Positions 32,094 to 40,444 are shown, counted from the stretch's first letter. The stretch is DNA of 47,382 bases from Acetobacteraceae bacterium (GCA_027487385.1 JAIYDS010000290.1:1-47382), one strand, 5' to 3'. The notes: generated by a model not told the origin, from the sequence alone. Numbers and translations are program-made.

Positions 32094-32155
32094 TGGGCTC
32101 GCCCTCGCGCGCTGGGATGTGCCGCCTCCGGTCCATGCCTGGGGGCGGCGGCATC

Positions 32156-33082
32156 ATGCTGAACTTCCTGCTCACCCGCCTCTTCCGCGCGGCGCTCACC
32201 CTGGTGCTGGTCGTCACCTTCGCCTTCTTCGTGCTGCGCCTCTCGGGCGACCCCGCGCTGCTCATCATGGGCGCCGATGCGCCGCCCGAGGCGGTGGATG
32301 CCTTCCGCGCCGCCTGGGGCCTGGATTCCCCGCTCTGGGTCCAATACCTCCAGTATTTCGTCGCGATCTTCGAGGGCGATCTCGGCCGCTCCATGCGCGA
32401 TGGCCGCGATGCGGCGGAGGTGGTGGCCGAGCGCATCCCCGTGACGCTGGCGCTGACCGTGCCGGCGCTGGCGATCAAGATCGCGCTCGGCATCCCGGCC
32501 GGCATCTACGCCGCCCTGCACCGCAATTCCCTGGCCGACCGCGTGGTGATGATGCTGGCGGTGGCGGGCTTCACCGTGCCCTCCTTCGTGCTGGGCCTGC
32601 TGCTGGTGCTGGTCTTCGCCGTGCAGCTCGGCTGGCTGCCCTCGGGCGGGCAGGATTCCTGGCGCCACGCCATCCTCCCGGTGGTGACGCTCGGCCTGGG
32701 CGGGGCAGCGGTGCTGGCGCGCTTCACGCGCTCGGCCATGCTGGAGGTGCTGGGCCAGCCCTATATCCGCACCGCCTCGGCCAAGGGCGTGCCCTGGCGG
32801 CTGGTGGTGCGCGGCCATGCCCTGCCCAATGCGGCCATCCCGACCGTCACCATCCTGGGCTTCCTGGTGGGCAGCCTGGTGGCCGGCGCGGTGGTGGTGG
32901 AGAGCGTGTTTTCCTGGCCCGGCGTGGGCCGCCTGCTGGTGGTGGCGGTGGGCAATCGGGACCTCGCCGTGGTCCAGGCCATCCTGCTGCTGGTGGCCTT
33001 CACCATGGTCACCGCCAACCTGGTCGTGGACCTGCTCTACGGCCTGCTCGACCCCCGGCTGCGCGCGGGGGGGCGGGGCTGA
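32156..33082 (+). CDS. ABC transporter permease (DppB/OppB type)
   Basis: The 308-residue inner-membrane permease has the typical first helix ('MLNFLLTRLFRAALTLVLVV'), the family marker 'FFVLRLSGDPA', about six membrane segments and the EAA coupling loop around 'YIRTASAKGV' and 'GHALPNA'. It ends with 'VVDLLYGLLDPRLR'. ATG 32156 begins the conserved first helix; an ATG at 32135 would add seven residues. It completes, with the next gene, the membrane part of the importer encoded from 28435, although repeat R4 separates it from the ATPases. Confidence 0.9.
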   Translation: MLNFLLTRLFRAALTLVLVVTFAFFVLRLSGDPALLIMGADAPPEAVDAFRAAWGLDSPLWVQYLQYFVAIFEGDLGRSMRDGRDAAEVVAERIPVTLALTVPALAIKIALGIPAGIYAALHRNSLADRVVMMLAVAGFTVPSFVLGLLLVLVFAVQLGWLPSGGQDSWRHAILPVVTLGLGGAAVLARFTRSAMLEVLGQPYIRTASAKGVPWRLVVRGHALPNAAIPTVTILGFLVGSLVAGAVVVESVFSWPGVGRLLVVAVGNRDLAVVQAILLLVAFTMVTANLVVDLLYGLLDPRLRAGGRG

Positions 33083-33897
33083 TGCCGTTCGCCGTCCGCC
33101 TCGCGCTGCTTTGGCTGATCTTCACCCTGGGCGTGGCGCTCACCGCCGAATGGGTCAGCCCTTACTCCTACACGGCGCTCGACCTGCGCCACCGCCTGGA
33201 GCCGCCAGTCTTCTTCGGCGGCGAATGGACCCACCCCCTGGGCACGGATGAGCTGGGGCGGGATGTGCTCTCGCGCCTGATCTTCTCCATCCGCACCAGC
33301 CTGCTCATCGCCTTTGGCGCCACGCTGATCGGCGCCGTCTTCGGCACGGCGATGGGGCTGCTAGCCGCCTGGCTGCGCGGCGTGGTGGAGCAGGCGGTGA
33401 TGGCGCTGGTGGATGTCTCGGCCAGCCTGCCCTTCCTGGTGCTGGCGCTGGCCGTGCTTGCCTTCCTCGGCAATTCGATGACCATCTTCATCATCCTGCT
33501 GGGCTTCCACGCCTGGGAGCGCTACGCGCGGATCGCCCGCGGCCTCGCCATCAGCGCCCGCGCCCAGGGCTATGCCAGCGCGGTCTGGCAATTGGGCGCC
33601 TCGCCCTGGCGGATCTATGGGCGGCATGTCCTGCCCAATATCGCCTCCACGCTGATCGTCTCGATGACGCTGGCCTTCCCGGAGGTGATCCTGCTGGAAA
33701 GCGGGCTTTCCTTCCTCGGCCTCGGCGTGCAGCCGCCGGCCACCTCGCTCGGCAACATGGTGGGCTATGGGCGGGAATACCTCACCAGCGCGCCCTGGAT
33801 CCTGCTGGCGCCGGCCGCGGTGATCGTGCTGACGACGCTCGCCGTCTCGCTGCTGGGCGATTGGCTGCGGGACCGGCTGGACCCGACACTCGGCTGA
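33082..33897 (+). CDS. ABC transporter permease (DppC/OppC type)
   Basis: The 271-residue permease starts at an ATG sharing one base with the previous stop (TGATG). It shows the DppC pattern: one N-terminal helix, 'HPLGTDELGRDVLSRLIFSIRTSL', a core of five helices, the EAA loop 'QGYASAVWQLGASPWRIYGRH' region and 'LESGLSFLGLGVQPPATSLG' near the end. It pairs with the DppB-type permease. It is the last gene of the operon and ends 5 bases from a convergent gene, with no terminator visible between. Confidence 0.9.
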   Translation: MPFAVRLALLWLIFTLGVALTAEWVSPYSYTALDLRHRLEPPVFFGGEWTHPLGTDELGRDVLSRLIFSIRTSLLIAFGATLIGAVFGTAMGLLAAWLRGVVEQAVMALVDVSASLPFLVLALAVLAFLGNSMTIFIILLGFHAWERYARIARGLAISARAQGYASAVWQLGASPWRIYGRHVLPNIASTLIVSMTLAFPEVILLESGLSFLGLGVQPPATSLGNMVGYGREYLTSAPWILLAPAAVIVLTTLAVSLLGDWLRDRLDPTLG

Positions 33898-33902
33898 TGG
33901 CC

Positions 33903-34871
33903 TCAGGGCGCGTCGGGCGCCCCTTCGCGGAGCAACGCGCGCAGCCGGTCCGCCTGTGCGTCCGACCAGCCGAGATCCCGCGCCGGGTCGAAGAAGCGGC
34001 GATCCGGCGTGAAGAGGAGATAGGCCATGGCCTCATTCGCCATCACCTCATCCTGCTTCACGTCATAGCCTTCGCGGCCCAGGAAGGTCCGGATGGCGTC
34101 ACGCTCCGCCTGGGTGAAGCCCTGCTCCCAGACGCGCATCACATGCGCGGCGAAGAGCGGCAGGGTGAAGAACTGCCCGTGCGAAAGCTCGTGCCGCAGG
34201 ATGGAACGGCGCATGTCCAGATCCACCGGCCCACCCACGGCGGGGATGCTGAGAAAGGCCGCGTCGCGGGCGCGATCCAGCCGATGCGCCAACTCCACCT
34301 GCTCGCGCACCCAGAGCTCCAACGGGTTCAGCCGGATGCCCTGGCGGTCCGCCATCTCGAACATCCGGCGCAGATCCGCGGCGCGGTAGTTGTGGCCGAA
34401 ATACCAATCGGCCGCGCTGCGGGAATCGGCCGCGATGGCGGCGGCGAGTTCCTCGTCCCGCAACACGCGGTCGCGCGGCGTGGTGCCCTTTTCGATCAGC
34501 GCGGCGGCCCGATTCATGGCCTGGCCCTGTGCCTCCAGGCTCGGGAAATCCAGCACCCAGACCAACGGATTGTCGGCCCAGCGAAACACGCTCGGCATCG
34601 CGGAGCGATGCACGACCATGGCTTCCATGCCCAGCAGGGGTGGGGCGGGCGGGAGGGGCGCCGGGGCGGCGCTGACCAAGGGCGCCGGGGCGGCGGGGGG
34701 CGGCGCTGTGGGGGCTTGGCGGCTCCACCACCAACCGGCGCCGACGCCGCCGGCCAGCAGCGCGACCCCCAGCCCAAGCCCCAGCACATTCCGCCGCCCG
34801 GTCGGCGGCAAGGCATTGGCCGCCGGAGCCGGCGCGCCGGGCCGGAGCCGAACCGTGGATTCCTCGTCCAT
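33903..34871 (-). CDS. Membrane-anchored putative zinc metallopeptidase (HExxH)
   Basis: I do not recognise a named family. The 322-residue protein has a short cytoplasmic N-terminus and one membrane helix (about 28-49, 'NVLGLGLGVALLAGG'). A Pro/Ala linker leads to a globular periplasmic domain with 'ILRHELSHGQFF' (His227, Glu228, His231), the HExxH zinc motif, and a downstream 'VMANEAMAYLLF' in which Glu280 could be the third ligand, as in gluzincins. The peptidase function is inferred from this motif alone. It lies 6 bases after an OmpA-family gene on the same strand, so it probably works at the envelope. Confidence 0.55.
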   Translation of the reverse strand: MDEESTVRLRPGAPAPAANALPPTGRRNVLGLGLGVALLAGGVGAGWWWSRQAPTAPPPAAPAPLVSAAPAPLPPAPPLLGMEAMVVHRSAMPSVFRWADNPLVWVLDFPSLEAQGQAMNRAAALIEKGTTPRDRVLRDEELAAAIAADSRSAADWYFGHNYRAADLRRMFEMADRQGIRLNPLELWVREQVELAHRLDRARDAAFLSIPAVGGPVDLDMRRSILRHELSHGQFFTLPLFAAHVMRVWEQGFTQAERDAIRTFLGREGYDVKQDEVMANEAMAYLLFTPDRRFFDPARDLGWSDAQADRLRALLREGAPDAP

Positions 34872-34877
34872 CCCCGG

Positions 34878-35492
34878 CTAGCTGCCGAGATTCACCACCT
34901 GGACCCTTCGATTCCGCGGCTCATCCGTGTTGTCGCCGGTGGAGACCAGCAATTGCCCCTCGCCCAGGCCCACCGCCACGAGCCGGGCCGGCGGGATGTT
35001 GAAACGCGTCACCAGGAAGTCCCGCACCGCCTCGGCGCGGCGTTGGGACAGGGCCATATTGGCCTCGGCATCGCCCACCGTATCGGTGTGGCCTTCGATG
35101 CGGAAGCGAAAGCCCGCCAGGTCGGAACTGGCCAGGGCGCGGCCCAGCGAGGTGAGGTCCTGCACCGCCTGGGGCGAGAGCGCATGCGAGCCGGTGGCGA
35201 AGTTCACCGTGATCGAAGCCGCCGCCATGCCGAGCGGGGCCGTGGTCCCGGCCGCGGGCCGTGGCGGCCGCGCGCTGCCGGCCGCCGCGGGCGTCGTCGG
35301 TGCGGCGGGCGCCACCGCGCCGGGATCGGTCACCGGCATGCGAATGCCGCGGGTCTGCTGCAATTGCTCGGGCGTTGGGCGCAGCCGCTCGATCAGGTCG
35401 CGCGTCTCGGCGTCCACGCTGCCCTGCGCCAGGGCGGGCGGCCCGGCCAGCAGCAGGATGGCACTGGCGGTCAGCAGGAATTCTCGGGTCAT
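34878..35492 (-). CDS. OmpA-family peptidoglycan-associated protein
   Basis: The 204-residue secreted protein has a signal peptide ending 'GPPALAQG', a Pro/Ala-rich linker (about 50-90) and a C-terminal OmpA domain ('ITVNFATGSHALSPQ', 'IEGHTDTVGDAEANMALSQRRAEAV', 'NRRVQVVNLG'). This fold binds diaminopimelate in peptidoglycan through the Asp and Arg of 'TD..LSQRRA'. There is no beta-barrel and no lipobox, so it is periplasmic. A good ribosome-binding site (AGGAGG) precedes the ATG. The metallopeptidase-like gene follows it 6 bases downstream. Confidence 0.85.
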   Translation of the reverse strand: MTREFLLTASAILLLAGPPALAQGSVDAETRDLIERLRPTPEQLQQTRGIRMPVTDPGAVAPAAPTTPAAAGSARPPRPAAGTTAPLGMAAASITVNFATGSHALSPQAVQDLTSLGRALASSDLAGFRFRIEGHTDTVGDAEANMALSQRRAEAVRDFLVTRFNIPPARLVAVGLGEGQLLVSTGDNTDEPRNRRVQVVNLGS

Positions 35493-35567
35493 TCAGGCCT
35501 CCTTTGTCGGGCAGCGCGGGGCGCGCCGCTTCCTCCCTTGAGCATCAAGCTAGCACTGCGGCGACAA

Positions 35568-35586
35568 TACAACCTCTGGTTTTGTA
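35568..35586 (-). terminator. Weak hairpin between the SDR gene and the OmpA-family gene
   Basis: ACC-TCT-GGT flanked by TACAA and TTTTGTA forms an imperfect hairpin in the AT-richer gap downstream of the minus-strand SDR gene (stop at 35600). It may end that transcript; the pairing has a two-base bulge and no long T-run. Part of the same gap must hold the promoter of the OmpA-family gene. Confidence 0.25.
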
Positions 35587-35599
35587 GCACGAGAAACAC

Positions 35600-36340
35600 T
35601 CAACTCAACATCTGGCCACCATCCACCACCACCGTATGCCCCGTCACCCAGCCCGCCAGTGGCGAGGCGAGGAAGAGCACCACATTCGCGACTTCCTCGG
35701 GCCGCCCCATGCGGCCAAACAGGATGGAGGCCAGCGTCTTGTTGTAGAGGGCCGGGTTCTCGGTCTTGCGCTTCTCCCAACTGCCGCCGGGGAATTCGAT
35801 GGAGCCGGGCGCCACGCCATTCACGCGGATGCCATCCGGCGCATAGGTCGCGGCCTGGGACTGCGTGTAGTTGATCAGCAGCGCCTTGACCGCCGCATAG
35901 GCCGGGCCGCGCACCGAGGGGCCGAAGCCCGAGATCGAGGAGAGGTTGACGATATTGCCCCGGCTTTCCTTCAGCGCCGGCAGGGCGGCGGCGGTGGCGC
36001 GGAAGGTGGCCAGCACGTCCACATTCAGGCTGGCAGCCCAGCCCTCCTCGGTGTCGGTCATGCCAAAGCCGCTGGCATTGTTCACCAGCACGTCGCAGCC
36101 GCCGAGTGCGGCGACGGCTTCGGCGATATAGGCCTTCACCGCCGCGCCATCACCCAGGTCGCAGCTCGCCGCATGCGCCTTCGGGCCCAGCTCGGCCTTG
36201 GTGGCGGCCAGCGCCTCGGCGCCGCGCGCGCAGATCGAGACGGCGGCGCCGGCCTGCGCAAAGCCCAGCGCCACGCTGCGGCCGATGCCCTTGCTGCCGC
36301 CGCAGACAATGACGCGCTTACCGGTGAAATCGAAGCTCAT
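35600..36340 (-). CDS. Short-chain dehydrogenase/reductase (classical SDR)
   Basis: The 246-residue cytoplasmic NAD(P)-dependent oxidoreductase has the cofactor motif 'GGSKGIG' (about 15-21), 'DVLVNNASGFG', the catalytic Ser region 'IVNLSSISGFG', Tyr/Lys in 'AYAAVKALLINY' (Y-x-x-x-K) and 'VNGVAPGSIEFPGG'. It ends 'GWVTGHTVVVDGGQ'. The substrate cannot be told from sequence. Its start overlaps the end of the TMEM43-family gene by four bases, so the two are coupled. Confidence 0.88.
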   Translation of the reverse strand: MSFDFTGKRVIVCGGSKGIGRSVALGFAQAGAAVSICARGAEALAATKAELGPKAHAASCDLGDGAAVKAYIAEAVAALGGCDVLVNNASGFGMTDTEEGWAASLNVDVLATFRATAAALPALKESRGNIVNLSSISGFGPSVRGPAYAAVKALLINYTQSQAATYAPDGIRVNGVAPGSIEFPGGSWEKRKTENPALYNKTLASILFGRMGRPEEVANVVLFLASPLAGWVTGHTVVVDGGQMLS

Positions 36341-37503
36341 GCAGGTTTTCCTTGTTGGGCCGGGCGAGGCCGGCGAAGGCGGGTGAGGGCGAAGGCGATG
36401 AAGGCACCGCCGGCCAGGATCGCGATCCCCACCAGCGGCCGGTAGAAGAGCCAGGCGATCGCGATGGTGGCGGGCGCGAAGACGAAGGTCAGCACCCCCG
36501 CCAGAAGGCCGGTGCCGAAGCCCACGATGCTGCCGATGAAGGGCACCACATCGGCCAGCACCTTCAGCGGGTTGAAGATGATCAGGAAGCCGAGGAACAT
36601 CACGACAGTGCCGACCAGCCGCAGGATCCAGGTGAGGACGCGGTTGTCATCCTGCGCCTGCTGGAACATCGCAGCCGCCGGCACGCGGCCAGGCTCGATC
36701 AGGAAAAGCCGGTCCCCGGCGCGGGTCGGATAGGGGCCGAAGCCATCGCCCATCTGGGCGCCGATCACCGAAACCGCCTCGGGCCGTGCCACGCGCCAGG
36801 TGATGCGCAGATCGCCGATGCGCGGCGCCTCCGGGTTCTGGCCAAGGTAGCGGGCGCCATCCACCGTGGTGCCAGGCGGAACCAGCGCCTCATTCGCGGC
36901 GATGGCCTGCAATTGCGAGGGTGCCAGGCGGAAGGCGCCGAGTGTCACGCCCTCGGCATCGAAGGCGCGGCTGGCGTGGCGCGGCTGCGGGTTCTGATGG
37001 CCCTCCGGCTGGCGGAAGCGGCTGGAATCGATCCGCCCCTCCTGCCAGACGCGGCGATAGCTGTAGGTCGTCACCGTCTCCTGCCCGCCGCCGAGCCGGG
37101 TGCGGGTCTCGCTGCTGGTCTGCTCCTGCCATTGATACATCTCGACGTGGCGGATCAGGCGCAGCGTGCCGGGCGGCGGCTCCACCTCCAGCTCCGCATC
37201 GCGCGGCGCGCGGGCCACGCGGACAGAACCGGCCGCATGCACCAGCCGGCCTTCCAGCGCTGGGTCCGGCCGCTCGGGCGCGATGGATTGCACCAGCCCC
37301 GCCCCCTCGCTCAGCGAGCGCGCGGTCTGCACGGCGCGGCCTTCATTCCAGAACAGCAGGAAGCCTGAGACGGGCAGCAGGATCAGGCCGATGAGAATGC
37401 CGGTGAGCGCCGCGCCGAGGCGCTGGAACCAGGATTGCTGGGTGGTTTCGGTGAAGCTCCCGCCCGGCTCGCCCGCGGCGCCGGGGTCATTCCAGCCCGA
37501 CAT
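36337..37503 (-). CDS. TMEM43 family membrane protein
   Basis: The 388-residue protein has an N-terminal membrane helix ('LGAALTGILIGLILLPVSGF') and then 'LFWNEGRAV', a hallmark of the TMEM43/LUMA family. A large extracytoplasmic domain contains 'RHVEMYQWQE', and three or four C-terminal helices follow ('ILRLVGTVVMFLGFLIIF', 'FIGSIVGFGTGLLAGVLTF'). In animals TMEM43 sits in the inner nuclear membrane; the bacterial role is unknown. ATG 37503 is preceded by GGGAGG. It is the first gene of a two-gene unit with the SDR. Confidence 0.8.
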   Translation of the reverse strand: MSGWNDPGAAGEPGGSFTETTQQSWFQRLGAALTGILIGLILLPVSGFLLFWNEGRAVQTARSLSEGAGLVQSIAPERPDPALEGRLVHAAGSVRVARAPRDAELEVEPPPGTLRLIRHVEMYQWQEQTSSETRTRLGGGQETVTTYSYRRVWQEGRIDSSRFRQPEGHQNPQPRHASRAFDAEGVTLGAFRLAPSQLQAIAANEALVPPGTTVDGARYLGQNPEAPRIGDLRITWRVARPEAVSVIGAQMGDGFGPYPTRAGDRLFLIEPGRVPAAAMFQQAQDDNRVLTWILRLVGTVVMFLGFLIIFNPLKVLADVVPFIGSIVGFGTGLLAGVLTFVFAPATIAIAWLFYRPLVGIAILAGGAFIAFALTRLRRPRPAQQGKPA

Positions 37504-37594
37504 TCTGACCTCCCTCTCCTGGGTGACAGCAAGGCCGGTTCGCGGCGCTTTGTCCAGCCTTGACCTGGGGCGGATGGCGGGCCATCGCCCCCGC

Positions 37595-39403
37595 ATGGCT
37601 GCACCCCCGCTCCTCCTGCTCGACGGCATCCGCTTCACCCTGGGGAATTCCCCGATCCTCACCGGCGCCGGCCTCTCCGTTTCGCCGGGCGAGCGGCTGG
37701 CGCTGGTGGGGCGCAATGGCAGCGGCAAATCCACCCTGCTGCGCATCGCGGCGGGCGAGCTGGAGGCCGAGGGCGGCACGCGCTTCCTCCAACCCGGCGC
37801 CACCATGCGCTATTTGCCGCAGGAGCCCGACCTCTCGGCCCATGCCACGGTCGAGGATTACGTCATGTCGGGCCTGGGCCCCGCCGATGACCCACACCGC
37901 GCCCGCGCGCTGATCGAGGGGCTGGGGCTCACCGGCCAGGAGGGCACGGCCCGGCTTTCCGGCGGCGAGGCGCGACGCGCCGCCCTGGCCCGCGCGCTCG
38001 CCCCCGAGCCCGACATCCTGCTGCTCGACGAACCCACCAACCACCTGGACCTCCCCGCCATCGAATGGCTGGAAGGCGCGCTTTCCGCCCTGCGCGGCGC
38101 GCTGGTGCTGATCAGCCATGACCGGCGCTTCCTCTCGCGGCTTTCGCGCTCGACGCTCTGGCTGGATCGTGGCGCCACGCGGCGGCTGGATCGCGGCTTC
38201 GGCGAATTCGAGGCTTGGCGGGAGGAGCAGCTCGAACTGGAAGAGCAGGCCGCCCACAAGCTCGGCCGGCAGATCGTGCGCGAGGAGCATTGGCTGCGGC
38301 ACGGCGTCTCGGGCCGGCGCAAGCGCAACATGCGCCGCGTGGGCGAGTTGCAGGCGCTGCGCCAGGCGCGGCGCGAGCGGATCAAGCCGACCGGCACGGT
38401 GCAGATGCAGGCAGCCGAGGCCAGCGCCTCGGGCCAACTGGTGATCACCGCCGAGGGGGTGGAGAAATCCTGGGGCGAGCAGCGCATCCTGCGCGGGTTT
38501 TCCACACGCATCATCAAGGGGGACCGCATCGGCATCGTCGGCGCCAACGGCGCGGGCAAGACGACGCTGCTGAACATCCTGATCGGCAAGCTGGCGCCGG
38601 ATGCGGGGACGGTGAAGCTCGGCAGCAACATCGCCATGGCCGCGCTCGATCAGCTGCGCGCGACACTCGACCCGAACCGCACGCTGGCCGATACGCTCAC
38701 CGATGGCAGCGGCGACCAGGTCTGGGTCGCCGGCAAGCCGCGCCATGTGATCGGCTACATGCAGGACTTTCTTTTCGTTCCCGAACAGGCTCGAACCCCG
38801 GTTGGAAAACTCTCGGGCGGCGAGCGGGGGCGGCTGCTCTTGGCCCGCGCCCTGGCGGCACCTTCCAACCTGCTGGTGCTGGACGAACCGACCAACGACC
38901 TCGACCTCGAAACGCTGGACCTGCTGGAGGACATGCTGGCCGAATATGCCGGCACCGTCCTGCTGGTGAGCCATGACCGCGATTTCCTGGATCGCGTCTG
39001 CACCGGGATCATCATGTCCGAGGGCGAGGGGCGCTGGCAGGATTATGCCGGCGGCTATTCCGACATGCTGGCCCAGCGCGGCGAGGGGGTGGCGGCGCGC
39101 AGCGCGGCGAAGGCCGCGGCCGAGAAGCCCAGCGCGCCGCGCGGCGCAGCACCCGCCGCGGCCCCGCGCAAGATGAGCTTCAAGGACCAGCACGCGCTCG
39201 CCACCCTGCCGGCCACCATGGAGAAGCTCCAGAAGGAGATCGGCGTGCTGCAGAATTGGCTCGCCGATCCAGGGCTCTACAGCCGCGATCCCAAGGGCTT
39301 CACGCAGCGCACCGCGGCCCTGGCCGAGCGCGAGGCGGCGCTGGCCGCCGCCGAGGAAGAGTGGCTGCGGTTGGAAATGCTGCGGGAGGAGTTGGAGGGC
39401 TAA
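37595..39403 (+). CDS. uup: ABC-F family ATPase (Uup-like)
   Basis: The 602-residue protein has two ABC cassettes and no membrane segment. The first has Walker A 'GRNGSGKST' (39-47), 'RLSGGEARRAALARAL' and 'LLLDEPTNHLD'. The second has Walker A 'GANGAGKTT' (about 316), 'KLSGGERGRLLLARAL' and 'LVLDEPTNDLD'. A basic linker ('SGRRKRNMRR') lies between them, and a charged coiled-coil C-terminal domain ('MEKLQKEIGVLQNWL') is typical of Uup. ABC-F proteins act at the ribosome; Uup is also tied to DNA-structure processing and low excision of transposons. An in-frame ATG at 37574 with GGGGCGG upstream would add seven residues. Confidence 0.88.
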   Translation: MAAPPLLLLDGIRFTLGNSPILTGAGLSVSPGERLALVGRNGSGKSTLLRIAAGELEAEGGTRFLQPGATMRYLPQEPDLSAHATVEDYVMSGLGPADDPHRARALIEGLGLTGQEGTARLSGGEARRAALARALAPEPDILLLDEPTNHLDLPAIEWLEGALSALRGALVLISHDRRFLSRLSRSTLWLDRGATRRLDRGFGEFEAWREEQLELEEQAAHKLGRQIVREEHWLRHGVSGRRKRNMRRVGELQALRQARRERIKPTGTVQMQAAEASASGQLVITAEGVEKSWGEQRILRGFSTRIIKGDRIGIVGANGAGKTTLLNILIGKLAPDAGTVKLGSNIAMAALDQLRATLDPNRTLADTLTDGSGDQVWVAGKPRHVIGYMQDFLFVPEQARTPVGKLSGGERGRLLLARALAAPSNLLVLDEPTNDLDLETLDLLEDMLAEYAGTVLLVSHDRDFLDRVCTGIIMSEGEGRWQDYAGGYSDMLAQRGEGVAARSAAKAAAEKPSAPRGAAPAAAPRKMSFKDQHALATLPATMEKLQKEIGVLQNWLADPGLYSRDPKGFTQRTAALAEREAALAAAEEEWLRLEMLREELEG

Positions 39404-39407
39404 GAAA

Positions 39408-39456
39408 TGGGGCCTCCGGCGGCCGGGGCCGTGAGGCCCCGGACCCCAGGACTTGG
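39408..39456 (+). repeat. Intergenic structured repeat, single copy (R5)
   Basis: The core GGCCTCCGGCGGCCGGGGCC lies at 39411-39430, 8 bases after the uup stop, followed by GTGA and GGCCCCGGACCCC. The hairpin CGGGGCC-GTGA-GGCCCCG keeps a GNRA-type loop although the loop sequence differs from R1-R3. The shared tail GGACCCCAGGACTTGG extends similarity to R1. There is no T-run. Confidence 0.7.
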
Positions 39457-39527
39457 GGCGCGCTTTAGGTGGGCGTTAAGCTTCATCCCGTAGGACGGGA
39501 CCATTCTCACATGGATGGAGCAATCCC

Positions 39528-39887
39528 ATGCGCCGCATTCTCTCCCTCGCCGCCCTGGTCTGCCTGATGGCGAGCCCCGCCTTCGGCTCCGCCGGGACGC
39601 TGTGTGGCGGCCGGGTCGAGCTTCTCTCGGTCAGCCCGCAATGGAACCAGCACGCGCCCGGCCAGGCCGCCATCGGTCTGCGCGTCGCCGTCGCCAATCG
39701 CAGCGGCGAGGCGATCCTGCTGCAGCCCGTCCTGATGACCGATGGGCGGCCGGCGGCGGGTCTGCCCCTCATGCTCATGCGCGGCCGCGAGACCGTCTTC
39801 GCGGTGCGTCTGCCGGCCGACCAGCATGCCGGCTTGCCGCCCGAGACGCTGATCCGTGGCCTCGGCGCCTCCTGCCGCCTGAGCTGA
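39528..39887 (+). CDS. Small secreted protein of unknown function
   Basis: The 119-residue protein has a clear signal peptide (MRRILSLAALVCLMASPAFG) and a mature part with two Cys (in 'TLCGGRVELL' and 'GASCRLS') likely to form a disulfide, plus 'LRVAVANRSGEAILLQPVL', which suggests a beta-sandwich. No known family is recognised. GGAG lies 8 bases before the ATG. A small perfect hairpin (39486-39500, TCCCGT-AGG-ACGGGA) sits in the leader. It converges on another small secreted protein with a similar Cys-x(n)-Cys layout. Confidence 0.65.
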   Translation: MRRILSLAALVCLMASPAFGSAGTLCGGRVELLSVSPQWNQHAPGQAAIGLRVAVANRSGEAILLQPVLMTDGRPAAGLPLMLMRGRETVFAVRLPADQHAGLPPETLIRGLGASCRLS

Positions 39888-39894
39888 AGGGGGT

Positions 39895-39931
39895 CCCCGG
39901 CGGGACGGAATGGGGGAGGGCCCCGCCGGGG
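39895..39931. terminator. Strong hairpin between convergent small-protein genes
   Basis: CCCCGGCGGG (39895-39904) pairs perfectly over 10 bp with CCCGCCGGGG (39922-39931) across a 17-nt loop, 8 bases after the stop of the plus-strand gene. There is no T-run. It lies between two convergent genes and probably ends the transcript of the first. Confidence 0.5.
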
Positions 39932-40024
39932 TGCCGCCACGCTGGGGGGGGTCAGGTTGCGCGGCGACCAGAGTGGAGGAACCGGCCCGGGCCCGTCCCT
40001 CCGAAGTGCAAGCCCGGCTGGGCC

Positions 40025-40444
40025 TCAGGCGCCGGAGCGGATGATCACCCGGCAGCGCACCGAGGTGCCGGCCACAAGGTCCGTCGGCACGTTCAGCCCG
40101 CCGGAGCCCGAGGGATTGGCCAGCGTCGCCACGCCGATCTGGATGGGCTGGGAGGTGCCCCAGGGCCCCAGGCGCCGTCCGTGGGGGCCGCCGCCCCCGG
40201 GGATCACGATGTTGCGGGGGTCCCGGAAGGTCACTTCGATGCCGAGCGATTCCCCCACCATGCTCTGGATGATGACCCAGTAGGTGACGGTGCTCCGCGT
40301 CGAGCTGGATTGGGTGGTGCTGTAGAAGCTCGCCGCCTGCACCTTGCCGTCGCAATAGGGGTTGCCCTGGGCAGCGGCCTCGCCCAGCGGGGCCAGGGCG
40401 AGCGCGCCGGCGCCGGCCAGGGCCATCATGATCTGCTTCCTCAT
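40025..40444 (-). CDS. Small secreted protein of unknown function
   Basis: The 139-residue protein has a signal peptide (MRKQIMMALAGAGALAL to 'GEAAAQG'). The mature part begins 'NPYCDGKVQAASFYS' and ends 'GTSVRCRVIIRSGA', so two Cys near the ends may bond. Strands such as 'VTYWVIIQSM' and 'IQIGVATLANP' suggest an immunoglobulin-like or jelly-roll fold. No family is recognised. ATG 40444 is chosen over ATG 40450 because GGAGG is 6 bases from the former and touches the latter. It is divergent from radA. Confidence 0.65.
   Translation of the reverse strand: MRKQIMMALAGAGALALAPLGEAAAQGNPYCDGKVQAASFYSTTQSSSTRSTVTYWVIIQSMVGESLGIEVTFRDPRNIVIPGGGGPHGRRLGPWGTSQPIQIGVATLANPSGSGGLNVPTDLVAGTSVRCRVIIRSGA

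Noticed and set aside
19181..39456. Insertion-sequence ends for the GGCCTCCGGC repeat copies
   Set aside because: No transposase frame lies between facing copies (they are only about 60 bases apart), and no target-site duplications were seen; they fit REP-like elements better.
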